Shown here piece by piece: positions 46,575-54,750 of a stretch of DNA of 64,000 bases (position 1 is the first letter of the stretch; each line of letters starts with the position of its first letter). Source of the DNA: Nonomuraea sp. SBT364. Its GTDB lineage: Bacteria; Actinomycetota; Actinomycetes; Streptosporangiales; Streptosporangiaceae. The DNA is taken from the NCBI RefSeq assembly GCF_001083785.1, contig NZ_LAVL01000009.1, positions 1 to 64,000 on the forward strand, written 5' to 3'. Made by a program: the position numbers and the translations under genes. The notes under the pieces were generated by a model. It ran no database searches and was not told the origin of the DNA. It saw nothing but the letters and a program-made list of their open reading frames with translations.

Positions 46575-46597
46575 GGTCCCCACTTCCACCTGGGACC
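46575..46597. terminator. possible bidirectional hairpin
   Basis: GGTCCC (46575-46580) and GGGACC (46592-46597) form a 6-bp stem with an 11-nt loop, 8 bp after the DUF1801 stop, between converging genes. It is followed by TTCTCC. Weak but suitably placed. Confidence 0.4.
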
Positions 46598-46665
46598 TTC
46601 TCCACGCCCACGCCCACGCCCACCCCGAGCGGGAGGGGCCCTGAGCGGGTGCTCTGGGTGGGTGG

Positions 46666-47265
46666 TTAGCGGGCGCGGTCGTAGGTCAGGGCGAGTTCGC
46701 CGAGGGCGCCGGCCTCCTGGTGGGTGAGCGTCCACTTCGAAGCGGGCAGGCCGTCGTCGAACAACCGCTGCCCGCCGCCGGCGATCTCCGGGAAGATCAT
46801 GAGATACAGCCGGTCGAGCAGGTCCGCCGCGAGGAGCGGCTTGATGACGCTCGCACTGCTGTTGACGAGGATGTCGCCCTCACCCCCGGCCTTGAGCTCG
46901 GCGACGACGTCCGCGGCGGGGGCGTTCACCACGCGGGTGCGCGCCCACGGCGCTTCGGTCAAGGTCCTGGACAGGACCACCTTCTCCGCGTTCAGCAGCC
47001 ACTTCGCGTATCCGCGATCACGCGGATCGGCGTTGTCGTCCTCGGCGACCGGCGACCAGTAGCCCATGAACCCTTCGGCGTTGGCCCGGCCGAGCAGCGC
47101 CGTCGTCGCGCTCTCCCACATGCGGGTCATGTGGTTCCGCGCGACCTCACTGGTCACATACGGGGCAAACGCCGAGAAGTCGCCAGGCCCACCGGGCCCG
47201 TTGTAACGCCCGTCGAGGGTGAGGCTCAGGTTCGCGGTCACCATGCGGCCGGTGGAGCTGGTCAT
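46666..47265 (-). CDS. dihydrofolate-reductase-like (RibD C-terminal domain) protein
   Basis: 199 aa; ATG with AAGGAG upstream and an ATGA overlap with the ArsR fusion gene. The fold signature is MVTANLSLTLDGRYNG, TTALLGRANAEGF, KVVLSRTL, ADVVAELKAGGEGDILVNSSASVIKPLL and YLMIFPEIAGGGQRLF. Such proteins probably bind NADPH and reduce unidentified substrates; they are not the housekeeping FolA. Controlled with the upstream ArsR fusion. Confidence 0.9.
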   Translation of the reverse strand: MTSSTGRMVTANLSLTLDGRYNGPGGPGDFSAFAPYVTSEVARNHMTRMWESATTALLGRANAEGFMGYWSPVAEDDNADPRDRGYAKWLLNAEKVVLSRTLTEAPWARTRVVNAPAADVVAELKAGGEGDILVNSSASVIKPLLAADLLDRLYLMIFPEIAGGGQRLFDDGLPASKWTLTHQEAGALGELALTYDRAR

Positions 47266-48128
47266 TTCGTACTCCTTGCATCGGTGTTGCGGTGGGGGTC
47301 GGTGATCGGGGCGGCGAGGGTTGCCACGAGCTTGTCGAGGCTCTGGCCGAAGCCGATCTCGATGCCCGCGATGAAGTCGGCGGAGTCGACCGTGCTGTCG
47401 GTGATCCGGAACTGGACGTCGAGGTCCGTGCCGGTGCCGGTGCCAGTGGGCCGGAGGTCGAGGTCGAGGTGGGCGGTGAAGGCGGGGCCGCCGCCGCCGG
47501 GAAGCAATGGCGTGAGCCGGTAGGCGAGGCGCTCACCGGGGCGTACGTCGTCGACGACTCCCTCCGCGCGCCCGGCGACCGGGTCGGAGCCGTCGGCGTC
47601 CTCGGCGTCGCGGTACTCGTGGATGATCCGGCCGCCCGGACGCGCCTCGAACACGAGCTCGGAGACGCGCAGGTCGTCGGGCGTCCACCAGTGGGCGAGC
47701 AGGGACGCCTCGGTCAGGTGTTGCCAGACCACCTCCGGGCGCTCCGCCAGCGACCGCAGGAACCGGAAGGAGCGGCCGTCGGCCCACCCCGGCTCCTTCG
47801 CGGCGAGCCGTTCCGCGTTCACGCTGAGCCCGTAGCGGTCATAGGTCTCGCGTGCGCCACCGGCCCGGTCCGCGGCGTCGGCGAGCCCGCTGAGCGCAGC
47901 CGCCAGGTCCCGCAGCGGGCCGGGCCGGAGGGCGTAGACGCGGCGCTGCCCGGTGCGCTGGGACGTGACGACGCCGGCGCGCTCAAGGGTCTGCAGGTGC
48001 TTGGTCGTCTGCGGCTGCCGTGCCTCGGCGAGCCGCGCGAGGACCCCGACCGGCCGGGGCCGCTCGGCCAGCAGGCTCACGAGCCGCCAGCGCGCGGGGT
48101 CCGCCAGTGCGACGAGGAGTGCGTCCAT
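47262..48128 (-). CDS. ArsR regulator fused to an SRPBCC (START/AHSA1-like) domain
   Basis: 288 aa. Residues 1-85: ArsR winged helix (LADPARWRLVSLLAERPRPVGVLARL, then RQPQTTKHLQTLERAGVVTSQRTGQRRVYAL). Residues about 115-275: SRPBCC fold (RSFRFLRSLAERPEVVWQHLTEASLLAHWWTPDDL, FEARPGGRIIHEYRD) ending in a helix (IEIGFGQSLDKLVATL). The SRPBCC cavity presumably binds a hydrophobic ligand that controls DNA binding. The gene has no ribosome site and its ATG coincides with the predicted RNA start, so the mRNA is probably leaderless. Confidence 0.92.
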   Translation of the reverse strand: MDALLVALADPARWRLVSLLAERPRPVGVLARLAEARQPQTTKHLQTLERAGVVTSQRTGQRRVYALRPGPLRDLAAALSGLADAADRAGGARETYDRYGLSVNAERLAAKEPGWADGRSFRFLRSLAERPEVVWQHLTEASLLAHWWTPDDLRVSELVFEARPGGRIIHEYRDAEDADGSDPVAGRAEGVVDDVRPGERLAYRLTPLLPGGGGPAFTAHLDLDLRPTGTGTGTDLDVQFRITDSTVDSADFIAGIEIGFGQSLDKLVATLAAPITDPHRNTDARSTK

Positions 48129-48135
48129 GGAGGCA

Positions 48136-48165
48136 ACTATTCACCATGGAGAATATTCGTGTCAA
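48136..48165 (-). promoter_or_regulatory. leaderless promoter with internal operator
   Basis: On the minus strand, TTGACA (48165-48160) and AATAGT (48141-48136) are spaced 18 bp, and 7 bp later comes the ATG at 48128. TATTC-N8-GAATA (48138-48155) overlaps the -10 and spacer, fitting an autoregulatory ArsR operator. Confidence 0.65.
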
Positions 48166-48263
48166 GGAATAAGTCCTGGCGACCCTCGGGCAATATTGTC
48201 TGCAACGAAACTATCTGCTACGGTTCTGCTTACTGAGTCGTACGACATCTGGTGGGAGAGAAC

Positions 48264-48695
48264 ATGGACGAGAACCAGTCGGGCCCGGCCCCTCGGTCGC
48301 TGAACGAGGATGAACTGCTGAAGTTGCTCGGCGGACAGCAGTTCGGTGTGCTGGCGACCGTCAAGCGCAGCGGCCATCCCGCCATGTCCAACGTGCTGTA
48401 CCGGTGGGATCCGGCCGAGCGGATCATCAGGGTTTCCACGACGGCCGACCGGCTCAAGGCGCGCCAGGTGGGCAACAATCCGCGCGTCGCCCTGCACGTG
48501 CACGGCCCCGACGTCTGGTCGTTCGCCGTCGCCGAAGGCGACGCCGAGGTATCCGACGCTGCCGAAGAGCTCCTGGCCTTCGCGGGCGATCAGCCGGATG
48601 CCGCCGCCTTCCTGGAGCAGCAGGCCCGGGAACGGCGCGTGATCATCAAGATCAAGGTGTCCCGCCTGTACGGCACGGCCTTGGACCTCCCGTGA
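48264..48695 (+). CDS. PPOX-class F420/FMN-dependent flavoprotein
   Basis: 143 aa from the ATG at 48264 with GGTGGGAGAG upstream. Split beta-barrel fold: ELLKLLGGQQFGVLATVKRSGHPAMSNVLYRW, RIIRVSTTADRLKARQVGNNPRVALHV, and IIKIKVSRLYGTAL. This matches actinobacterial pyridoxamine-5'-phosphate-oxidase-like proteins annotated as F420-dependent (PPOX class). Either FMN or F420 could be the cofactor. No operon partner. Confidence 0.88.
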   Translation: MDENQSGPAPRSLNEDELLKLLGGQQFGVLATVKRSGHPAMSNVLYRWDPAERIIRVSTTADRLKARQVGNNPRVALHVHGPDVWSFAVAEGDAEVSDAAEELLAFAGDQPDAAAFLEQQARERRVIIKIKVSRLYGTALDLP

Positions 48696-48822
48696 TGACG
48701 GTGGTGACTGCAGCAAGCCCGGCTGGGCGGTTCACCTCGTCTGTGACGAGCTGTCCGCCCGGGAGGCGGCCGGGGGTGGCTGATCACCTCCGGGCGGGTC
48801 GTGGCGGGGTCGCTGGCCGGGG

Positions 48823-49818
48823 CTAGGGCGTCAGGAGGTGCTCGCGCTCGTGGTGGAGTCGGGTGCGGCGGTGGGCGAGGTCGTCCTTGCGCTGGGAGAG
48901 GGTGTGCAGGGAGGTGTCGATCCACTGGGACATGGCGGTGACGGCGTCGCGGGTGCGGTTGATGCGCTGGTGTTTGAGGGCGTCGGTGATGATGTTGTCG
49001 AAGAAGGTGTCGGCGAACCAGCGGGTGTCCACCGTGGGGAGTCGCGGGGTGGCCGTCCAGCCGACGTCGGCCAGTTCGCGGGCGTAGACGTCGAGCGCGC
49101 GCTGGGCGTGCCAGGCGACCTGGTCGGCCGCTTTGAGGTGGTGGCGTTCGACCGCGTCGGCGTGGGCGCCGCCGCCGAGCAGGTCCCAGGTCGAGGCTTG
49201 GCGGGCCCGGTCCAGGAGGGTCAGCATCTCGGTGACCGCCCGGCCGGCCGTGGCGCCCGCCCGCACGGCTTCTTCGTGCTCGCGGAGGCCGGCCTCGGTG
49301 TCGGCCAGCTCGGTGGTCAGTTCGGTGAGGCGTTGTGCCCGGGGGTCGGCCAGGCGGACGAGGAGGCGCTCCTTCTCGGCCAGCACGTGGTCGTGGGTTT
49401 CGCCGGCGCCAGCCAGCTGTGACAGCTCCCGGTCGGTGTGTTGAAGGTCGGCGGTGAGGTCGGCGAGGCGGCGGCGTTGGCCGTCGAGGCGTTCGGCGGC
49501 GGCTTCGGCTTCGGCTCGCTCGCGGGTGAGGCGCTCCTGTCTGCCGCCGGTGAGACCCGCCAGGAAGCCCGTGAAGCCGCCTTCCAGCCGGGTCACGTCG
49601 CGCCGCTCCTCGGCGAGTTCGGCTTCGAGCCGGGCGACGGCCTCGGCGACCTCCCTGAGCTGGGTGGCGACGGTCGAGCGGCGGGCGGCGAGGTGGTCGA
49701 ACCTGCGAACGGCTTCGCGCGACTCCCGCAGGCGGCGGTCAAGGTCTTCGAAGGGGTCCATGTCAGGGTGGACGAACGGGCTTCGAGGTGAAGTTCCGGA
49801 GGGTGGTGGCGTGGGCAT
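48823..49818 (-). CDS. coiled-coil hypothetical protein
   Basis: 331 aa; the ATG at 49818 is 1 bp after the upstream gene's stop, pointing to coupled translation (an internal ATG at 49761 is an alternative). Residues about 40-190 form a long coiled coil (RRLRESREAVRRFDHL, LEAELAEERRDVTRLEG, ERLDGQRRRLADL), broken by a glycine segment GGFTGFLAGLTGG near residue 80. The rest (190-331) is helical with Trp/Asp motifs (WFADTFFDNIITDAL). No enzyme motif, no signal peptide. Possible structural or scaffold protein. Confidence 0.7.
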   Translation of the reverse strand: MPTPPPSGTSPRSPFVHPDMDPFEDLDRRLRESREAVRRFDHLAARRSTVATQLREVAEAVARLEAELAEERRDVTRLEGGFTGFLAGLTGGRQERLTRERAEAEAAAERLDGQRRRLADLTADLQHTDRELSQLAGAGETHDHVLAEKERLLVRLADPRAQRLTELTTELADTEAGLREHEEAVRAGATAGRAVTEMLTLLDRARQASTWDLLGGGAHADAVERHHLKAADQVAWHAQRALDVYARELADVGWTATPRLPTVDTRWFADTFFDNIITDALKHQRINRTRDAVTAMSQWIDTSLHTLSQRKDDLAHRRTRLHHEREHLLTP

Positions 49819-49819
49819 G

Positions 49820-50818
49820 TCAGGCCGCCAGAGCCGGGGTGGGACAGGCCGGGCGGGGTGCGCAGAGCCAGTCGTTGACGGAGCCGGTGAAGCCGGAGGG
49901 CGGGCCGACGCGCAGGCAGCTGACCCGGCCGCCGCCGGTCGCGGGGGCGATCTTGAGGCGTCTGATGCTGCCCGTGCGGCCCGGCTCGGCGGGGCCGGTC
50001 TCGCAGGGGGTGAGGCGGACGCTCAGCGGCGCCTCCGGGGACGGGGGCTCGATGCGCAGGTGGTCGTCGATGAGGCGGAGGCGGGTGTCCGGCCGGGTGG
50101 CGAGGAAGGCGAGCTGGTCGGCGACGAGGCGGTGCGCGACCGTACGCAGGAGGCCGGTGGCGCACAGCCGGTGGGCGCAGGCGGCGCCGTCCAGGGTGAT
50201 CTCCGGCAGGGCGAAGCGGCTCAGCCCCCGCGAGGTGACGCTCAGGGCGTGGCAGGCGCCGGTGTCGGCAGGGTCCCACGGTGGGCAGGTGGCGTCGTCG
50301 TGGACGCGGACGTCCCAGCCGAGCCACCCGTCGCCGAGGCGGAAGGCGCCGGGCTCCCCCGAAGGCCGGCCTGCGGGCTGCCCCACGGGTTGACCCACGG
50401 GTCGACCTACAGGCTGCCCCACAAGGTCGCCCGGCAGGGCGGCGGCCCGGAGGGTGGCGGCGGTGAGGGGGTCGGCGAGGAGGCCGCCGCACTCGTGGGC
50501 CAGGGTGCGGGCGACGGCGCGGGCGAGCTGGGCGCCGGCCGGGAGCGCGACGGGCGGGACGGTGGCGGAGATGACGACGTGCTCCCCGCAGCGGCGCAGG
50601 AGACGTCGTTCGGCGTCGGTGAGGGTGACGCCGGCCGGTCTCCAGGGGGATGGATGGTGGGTGAGGAGCAGGGACGGACTGCCCGCCCCGGCGATGGCCG
50701 CCCGCCGGTAGGGGGCGCCGACGCGCCACGGCAGCGCCGGCAGGTCGAACGGCAGCCGCTCGGCCGTGACGACGAACAGTGAGGTCAGCAGGGCGGGCAG
50801 GGCGAGGGCGATCTGCAT
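49820..50818 (-). CDS. hypothetical protein with QPVG/RPVG repeat linker
   Basis: 332 aa. A short hydrophobic N-terminus (IALALPALLTSLFVV) could be a signal or anchor but the following sequence looks cytosolic. Two Ala/Leu-rich parts are joined by the repeat linker (131-157). The C-terminal half has several cysteines (ACHAL, AACAHRLC, TPCETG, SCLRVG) and a GGRVSCLRVGPPSGFTGSVNDWLCAP end. No family recognised. It forms a two-gene unit with the coiled-coil gene. Confidence 0.6.
   Translation of the reverse strand: MQIALALPALLTSLFVVTAERLPFDLPALPWRVGAPYRRAAIAGAGSPSLLLTHHPSPWRPAGVTLTDAERRLLRRCGEHVVISATVPPVALPAGAQLARAVARTLAHECGGLLADPLTAATLRAAALPGDLVGQPVGRPVGQPVGQPAGRPSGEPGAFRLGDGWLGWDVRVHDDATCPPWDPADTGACHALSVTSRGLSRFALPEITLDGAACAHRLCATGLLRTVAHRLVADQLAFLATRPDTRLRLIDDHLRIEPPSPEAPLSVRLTPCETGPAEPGRTGSIRRLKIAPATGGGRVSCLRVGPPSGFTGSVNDWLCAPRPACPTPALAA
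50348..50428 (-). repeat. degenerate 12-bp repeat encoding QPVG/RPVG units
   Basis: Encodes GQPVGRPVGQPVGQPAGRP-type units at residues 131-157 of the 49820-50818 product. In-frame, partly diverged. The 12-bp period and 4-residue unit match the style of the VSPT repeat at 44461. Confidence 0.8.
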
Positions 50819-50918
50819 GGGAGCCTCCGGGGACGTGGCGAGGCAGCCAGGATCGGCCAGAGGGCCCCGGGCCCGCGGAGGAGAACGGCGTTCTGTGGAC
50901 GACGAGGGTCGGCGCCCG

Positions 50919-52631
50919 TCAAGCCTGTGGACGGTGGATCACCATCGACTGCCCCGGAAGGCGTACGCCCTCGTCACCTGGCGCGATCGGCTCGTCCGAG
51001 GCCAGCAGGACCGTGCCGAGGCTGCCCGGCAGCGTGCGGGTCTCTGTGCTCAGGTTGACGCTCACCGACAGCGTGCCGCGCCGCATCACCAGCCAGTGAC
51101 CCGCCGGGTCCGCCTCGACCCGCACCCGGTCCAGGCGCGGGTCCGACAGCTCCGGCAGGGCCTTGCGCAGCGCGATGAGGTCGCGGTACCAGCACAGCAG
51201 CGACCAGTGCCCTTCGTCCTTGAGCTCGTCCCAGTCGATTTTGCAGCGCAGGAACGTCTCCTCGTCCGACGGGTCGGGCGCCTCCCACGCGTAGCCGAAC
51301 CCCTCGAACTCCTTCTGCCTGCGCCCGCCCTCGCTCTCCCGCAACTGTGGTTCGACGTGGTCGGAGAAGAACAGGAACGGCGTCCCGGCCCCCCACTCCT
51401 CCCCCATGAACAGCATCGGCGTGAACGGCGAGGTGAGCAGCAGCCCGGCGCCGAGCTTGAGCGCGGGCATCGGCAGCCGGTCACCGGCGGGGCGGTTGCC
51501 GATCTGGTCGTGGTTCTGCAGGCAGGCGACCAGCCGGTGGCCGGGCACCCCGGCGAAGGAGGCGCCGTGGGCGCGTTCGCGGAAGCTGGAGTAGCCGCCG
51601 TCGTGCAGGACGCCCGAGGTCAGCACCTTGACCAGGGCCGGCAGGCCGGTGAAGTCGCCGTAGTAGCCGTGGCTCTCGCCGCTGACCGCCGTGTGCAGGG
51701 CGTGGTGCACGTCGTCGTCCCACTGGGCGGTCATGCCCATCCCGCCGGCGTCGCGGGACCGTACCGTGCGCGGGTCGTTGAGGTCGGACTCGGCGATGAG
51801 CGACAGCGGCCGGCCGAGCGAGCAGGCCAGCACGTCGACCTCGTCGGCCAGTTCGGCGAGCAGGTGCGTGGCGCGCCGGTCGTGCAGCGCGTGCACGGCG
51901 TCCAGCCGGAGCCCGTCGACGTGGTAGTCGCGCAGCCACTGCAGCGCGTTGTCGATGAAGTAGCGCCGCACCACGTCGGAACCGGGCCCGTCGAGGTTGA
52001 CCGCTTCGCCCCAGTAGCTACCGGCGAAGCCGGAGAAGTACGGTCCGAACGGGTGCAGGAAGTTGCCCGAGGGCCCCAGGTGGTTGTAGACGACGTCGAG
52101 GATGACGCCGAGCCCGGCCCGGTGGCAGGCGTCGACGAAGGTCTTGAGGCCGTCGGGGCCGCCGTAGGTCTCGTTGACGGCGTAGAGGTCGACGCCGTCG
52201 TAGCCCCAGTTGCGGGTGCCGGGCACCGGCGCGACCGGCATGATCTCCACCAGGTCGACGCAGAGCTCCACCAGGTGCTGAAGCTTGTCCGCGGCCGCCT
52301 CGAACGTCCCCTCGGGGGTGAACGTGCCGATGTGCAGCTCGTAGATGACGCTGCCGCGCAGGTCGCGGCCCTTCCAGTCGTGGTCGGCCCAGGTGAAGCG
52401 GGCGTGGTCGTAGACGGCGCTGGGCCCGAAGACGCCTTCGGGCTGGCGGCGTGAGCGCGGGTCGGGGTACGGCCCGTCGCCGTCGAGCACGAACCCGTAG
52501 CGGCTGCCGTGCCCCGCCCCGGCCACCTCGGCCGACCACCAGCCGCCGGCGGCGGGGTTGAGGGGATGCCGTCCGCCGTCCACGTCCACGTCGACGGCCG
52601 TTGCTCTGGGTGCCCACACCTCAAAGATCAT
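50919..52631 (-). CDS. treZ: malto-oligosyltrehalose trehalohydrolase
   Basis: 570 aa; ATG with GGAGAG upstream. It releases trehalose from maltooligosyl-trehalose made by TreY. An N-terminal carbohydrate-binding-like domain (1-85) precedes the GH13 barrel: D244 in GLRLDAVHAL, E281 in LIAESDLND, D375 in CLQNHDQIGNR. It starts 11 bp inside the end of treY. Last gene of treXYZ. Confidence 0.96.
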   Translation of the reverse strand: MIFEVWAPRATAVDVDVDGGRHPLNPAAGGWWSAEVAGAGHGSRYGFVLDGDGPYPDPRSRRQPEGVFGPSAVYDHARFTWADHDWKGRDLRGSVIYELHIGTFTPEGTFEAAADKLQHLVELCVDLVEIMPVAPVPGTRNWGYDGVDLYAVNETYGGPDGLKTFVDACHRAGLGVILDVVYNHLGPSGNFLHPFGPYFSGFAGSYWGEAVNLDGPGSDVVRRYFIDNALQWLRDYHVDGLRLDAVHALHDRRATHLLAELADEVDVLACSLGRPLSLIAESDLNDPRTVRSRDAGGMGMTAQWDDDVHHALHTAVSGESHGYYGDFTGLPALVKVLTSGVLHDGGYSSFRERAHGASFAGVPGHRLVACLQNHDQIGNRPAGDRLPMPALKLGAGLLLTSPFTPMLFMGEEWGAGTPFLFFSDHVEPQLRESEGGRRQKEFEGFGYAWEAPDPSDEETFLRCKIDWDELKDEGHWSLLCWYRDLIALRKALPELSDPRLDRVRVEADPAGHWLVMRRGTLSVSVNLSTETRTLPGSLGTVLLASDEPIAPGDEGVRLPGQSMVIHRPQA

Positions 52632-54750
52632 GTCTCTCCAGGAGTGCGACGGGATACGTACCGAGCAGGTGGGCCAGCGGGATGCGGCCGGTGTGCAGGC
52701 CGCCGGCGAGCAGGTCGCGCCAGTGCCCGGCCGGCAGCGCCAGCGTGGTGGCCCCCCACCCGCGCCTGGCCAGGCGCACCGGCAGCCGGGTGGCCACGGC
52801 GACGGCGTGCGGCCGGGCGCCGCGGGCGAAGGCGATCACGTGCTCGGCCGCGTCGCCTTCGGCGTGCAGGGGCGTGTACGGCGCGGCGGGTTCGAGCCGG
52901 CGGCGCAACCGCAGCGCCTGGGAGGTGACGAGGAGCTTGGCCGAGTCCCACTCGGTGGCGGGCTCGCGCGGGAAGCTGACGGGCCGCCGGTTGTCCGGGT
53001 CGACCAGGGAGAAGTCGGTCGTCTCGTTGCCCTGGTAGACGTCCGGGACGCCGGGCATCATGAGCTGCACGAGTTTGGCCCCGAGCGAGTTGGACATCGC
53101 GTGAGCGTCGATCCGCTCGGTGAACCGGCCCACGTCCAGCCGCACGGCGGCCTCGGCGAAGGCGCGCAGCCGCTGCTCGTAGCCGGGGTCGGGGCGCATC
53201 CACGAGATCGCGGTCTTGGCCTCGCGTGCGGCCTTGAGCAGGTAGCCGGTGAACCGCTCGGCGGAGATGGGCCAGGCGGCCATGAGGTTCTGCCAGGCCA
53301 GGTAGTCGAGGTGCCGGTCGAAGCTGACCTCCGCCGACCAGCGCGACACCGCCTCGGCCCACTCCTCGGGCATCTCCGACAGCACCGCCAGCCTGGCCCG
53401 TACGTCCTCGGAGCGTTTGGTGTCGTGGGTGGACAGCGTGGTCATCGAGTGCGGCGGCATGCCGGCGCAGAACTCGTGGAACTCCTCCGCCGACAGCCCG
53501 AACAGGTCGGGCTCGCCCCCGACCTCGTTCAGGCACGACAGCGGGAACCACCGGTAGAGCGCGGTGTCCTCGACCCCCTTGGCCATCACCGGCCCGCACG
53601 CCTGCTGGAAGCGAATGATCGCCTCGGGCGAGCCGTACAGGGCCTGCTGGACGAGCGGCCGCACGGCGGGCGAGCAGGTCGCGGCGGCCTGTTCGACGAT
53701 CTCCACGGACTCGCGCGGCGGCGGCTCGCCGGGCACCACGTAGGCGCGATAGACGGGCATGGCGGCCAGCAGTTCCGCGGCGGCCGCAGGGGTGCAGGAG
53801 ACCGCGCGGGCCAGCCGCCGCACCTCCGGGCCGAAGAACAGGTCGATGACCTCGTGCTTGGCCCGCGTCATGACCGCCCGGTAGTCCTCGGGCTCGCCGG
53901 TCAGCCGGGTGAACAGCTCGACCAGCGGCGCCTTGCCCTCGGGGTCGACGAACAGGCCGTTGACGCGGTTGAGCGCCTCGTAGCCGGTGGTGCCGTCGCA
54001 CGCCCAGTCGCGGGGCAGCCGTTCGGCGCCGATGAGGATCTTCTCCACCACCGTCCATACGCCGCCGGACCTGGCCCGCAGCGCCTCCAGGTAGCCGCGC
54101 GGATCGGCCAGGCCGTCGGGGTGGTCGATCCGCAGCCCGTCGACCAGCCCCTCGTCGAGCAGCCAGAAGATCACCTCGTGCGTGCCGAAGAGCACTTCCG
54201 GGTCCTCGGCCCGCAGCCCGATCAGCGTCGAGACGTCGAAGAAGCGCCGGTAGCCGGGGCCCTCACGCCAGTCGACCAGCCGGTAGTGGCCCGGGTGGGG
54301 GAACTCGTGCTCGTGGTAGCGCAGCACGTCGCCGTCCACGACCGGCTCGGTGTCGTCGCCCAGGACCGGCAGCGCCACCTTCCCGCCGTCCCACTCGATG
54401 TCGAACCAGCGGGCGTACGGCGAGGCCGGCCCGTCGCGCAGCACGGCCCGGAACAGCTCGTTCTCGGTGTTCATGTGGTTGGGCACCAGGTCGAGGACGA
54501 TGCCCAGGTCGTACGCGGCCAGCCGCTGGGCCATCTCCCTGAAGCCCTTGGTGCCGCCGAACTCCTCCCGGATGCGGGAGTGGTCGGTGACGTCGTAGCC
54601 GTGCCGGGAGCCGGGGACCGCCTGGAGGACCGGCGACAGGTAGACGTGGCTGACGCCGAGGTCGCGCAGGTAGCCGGCGATCTCCGCGACCTGCGCGAAG
54701 CCGAAGTCGGGCGTCAGCTGCAGCCGGTAGGTCGAGACCGGCCTAGACAC
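52621..54750 (-). CDS. treY: malto-oligosyltrehalose synthase
   Basis: 709 aa; GTG start overlapping the treX stop by 8 bp. It converts the reducing-end alpha-1,4 bond of maltodextrins to the alpha,alpha-1,1 bond. PVSTYRLQLTPDFGF is a typical TreY start; D209 (GLRIDHPDGL) and E236 (WTVVEKIL) are catalytic, and the large insert domain typical of TreY follows. Full length for the family. Confidence 0.96.
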   Translation of the reverse strand: MSRPVSTYRLQLTPDFGFAQVAEIAGYLRDLGVSHVYLSPVLQAVPGSRHGYDVTDHSRIREEFGGTKGFREMAQRLAAYDLGIVLDLVPNHMNTENELFRAVLRDGPASPYARWFDIEWDGGKVALPVLGDDTEPVVDGDVLRYHEHEFPHPGHYRLVDWREGPGYRRFFDVSTLIGLRAEDPEVLFGTHEVIFWLLDEGLVDGLRIDHPDGLADPRGYLEALRARSGGVWTVVEKILIGAERLPRDWACDGTTGYEALNRVNGLFVDPEGKAPLVELFTRLTGEPEDYRAVMTRAKHEVIDLFFGPEVRRLARAVSCTPAAAAELLAAMPVYRAYVVPGEPPPRESVEIVEQAAATCSPAVRPLVQQALYGSPEAIIRFQQACGPVMAKGVEDTALYRWFPLSCLNEVGGEPDLFGLSAEEFHEFCAGMPPHSMTTLSTHDTKRSEDVRARLAVLSEMPEEWAEAVSRWSAEVSFDRHLDYLAWQNLMAAWPISAERFTGYLLKAAREAKTAISWMRPDPGYEQRLRAFAEAAVRLDVGRFTERIDAHAMSNSLGAKLVQLMMPGVPDVYQGNETTDFSLVDPDNRRPVSFPREPATEWDSAKLLVTSQALRLRRRLEPAAPYTPLHAEGDAAEHVIAFARGARPHAVAVATRLPVRLARRGWGATTLALPAGHWRDLLAGGLHTGRIPLAHLLGTYPVALLERHDL

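Noticed and set aside
46602-46624. CCCACG-type hexamer run
   Set aside because: Short low-complexity tract between converging genes; no structure or symmetry.
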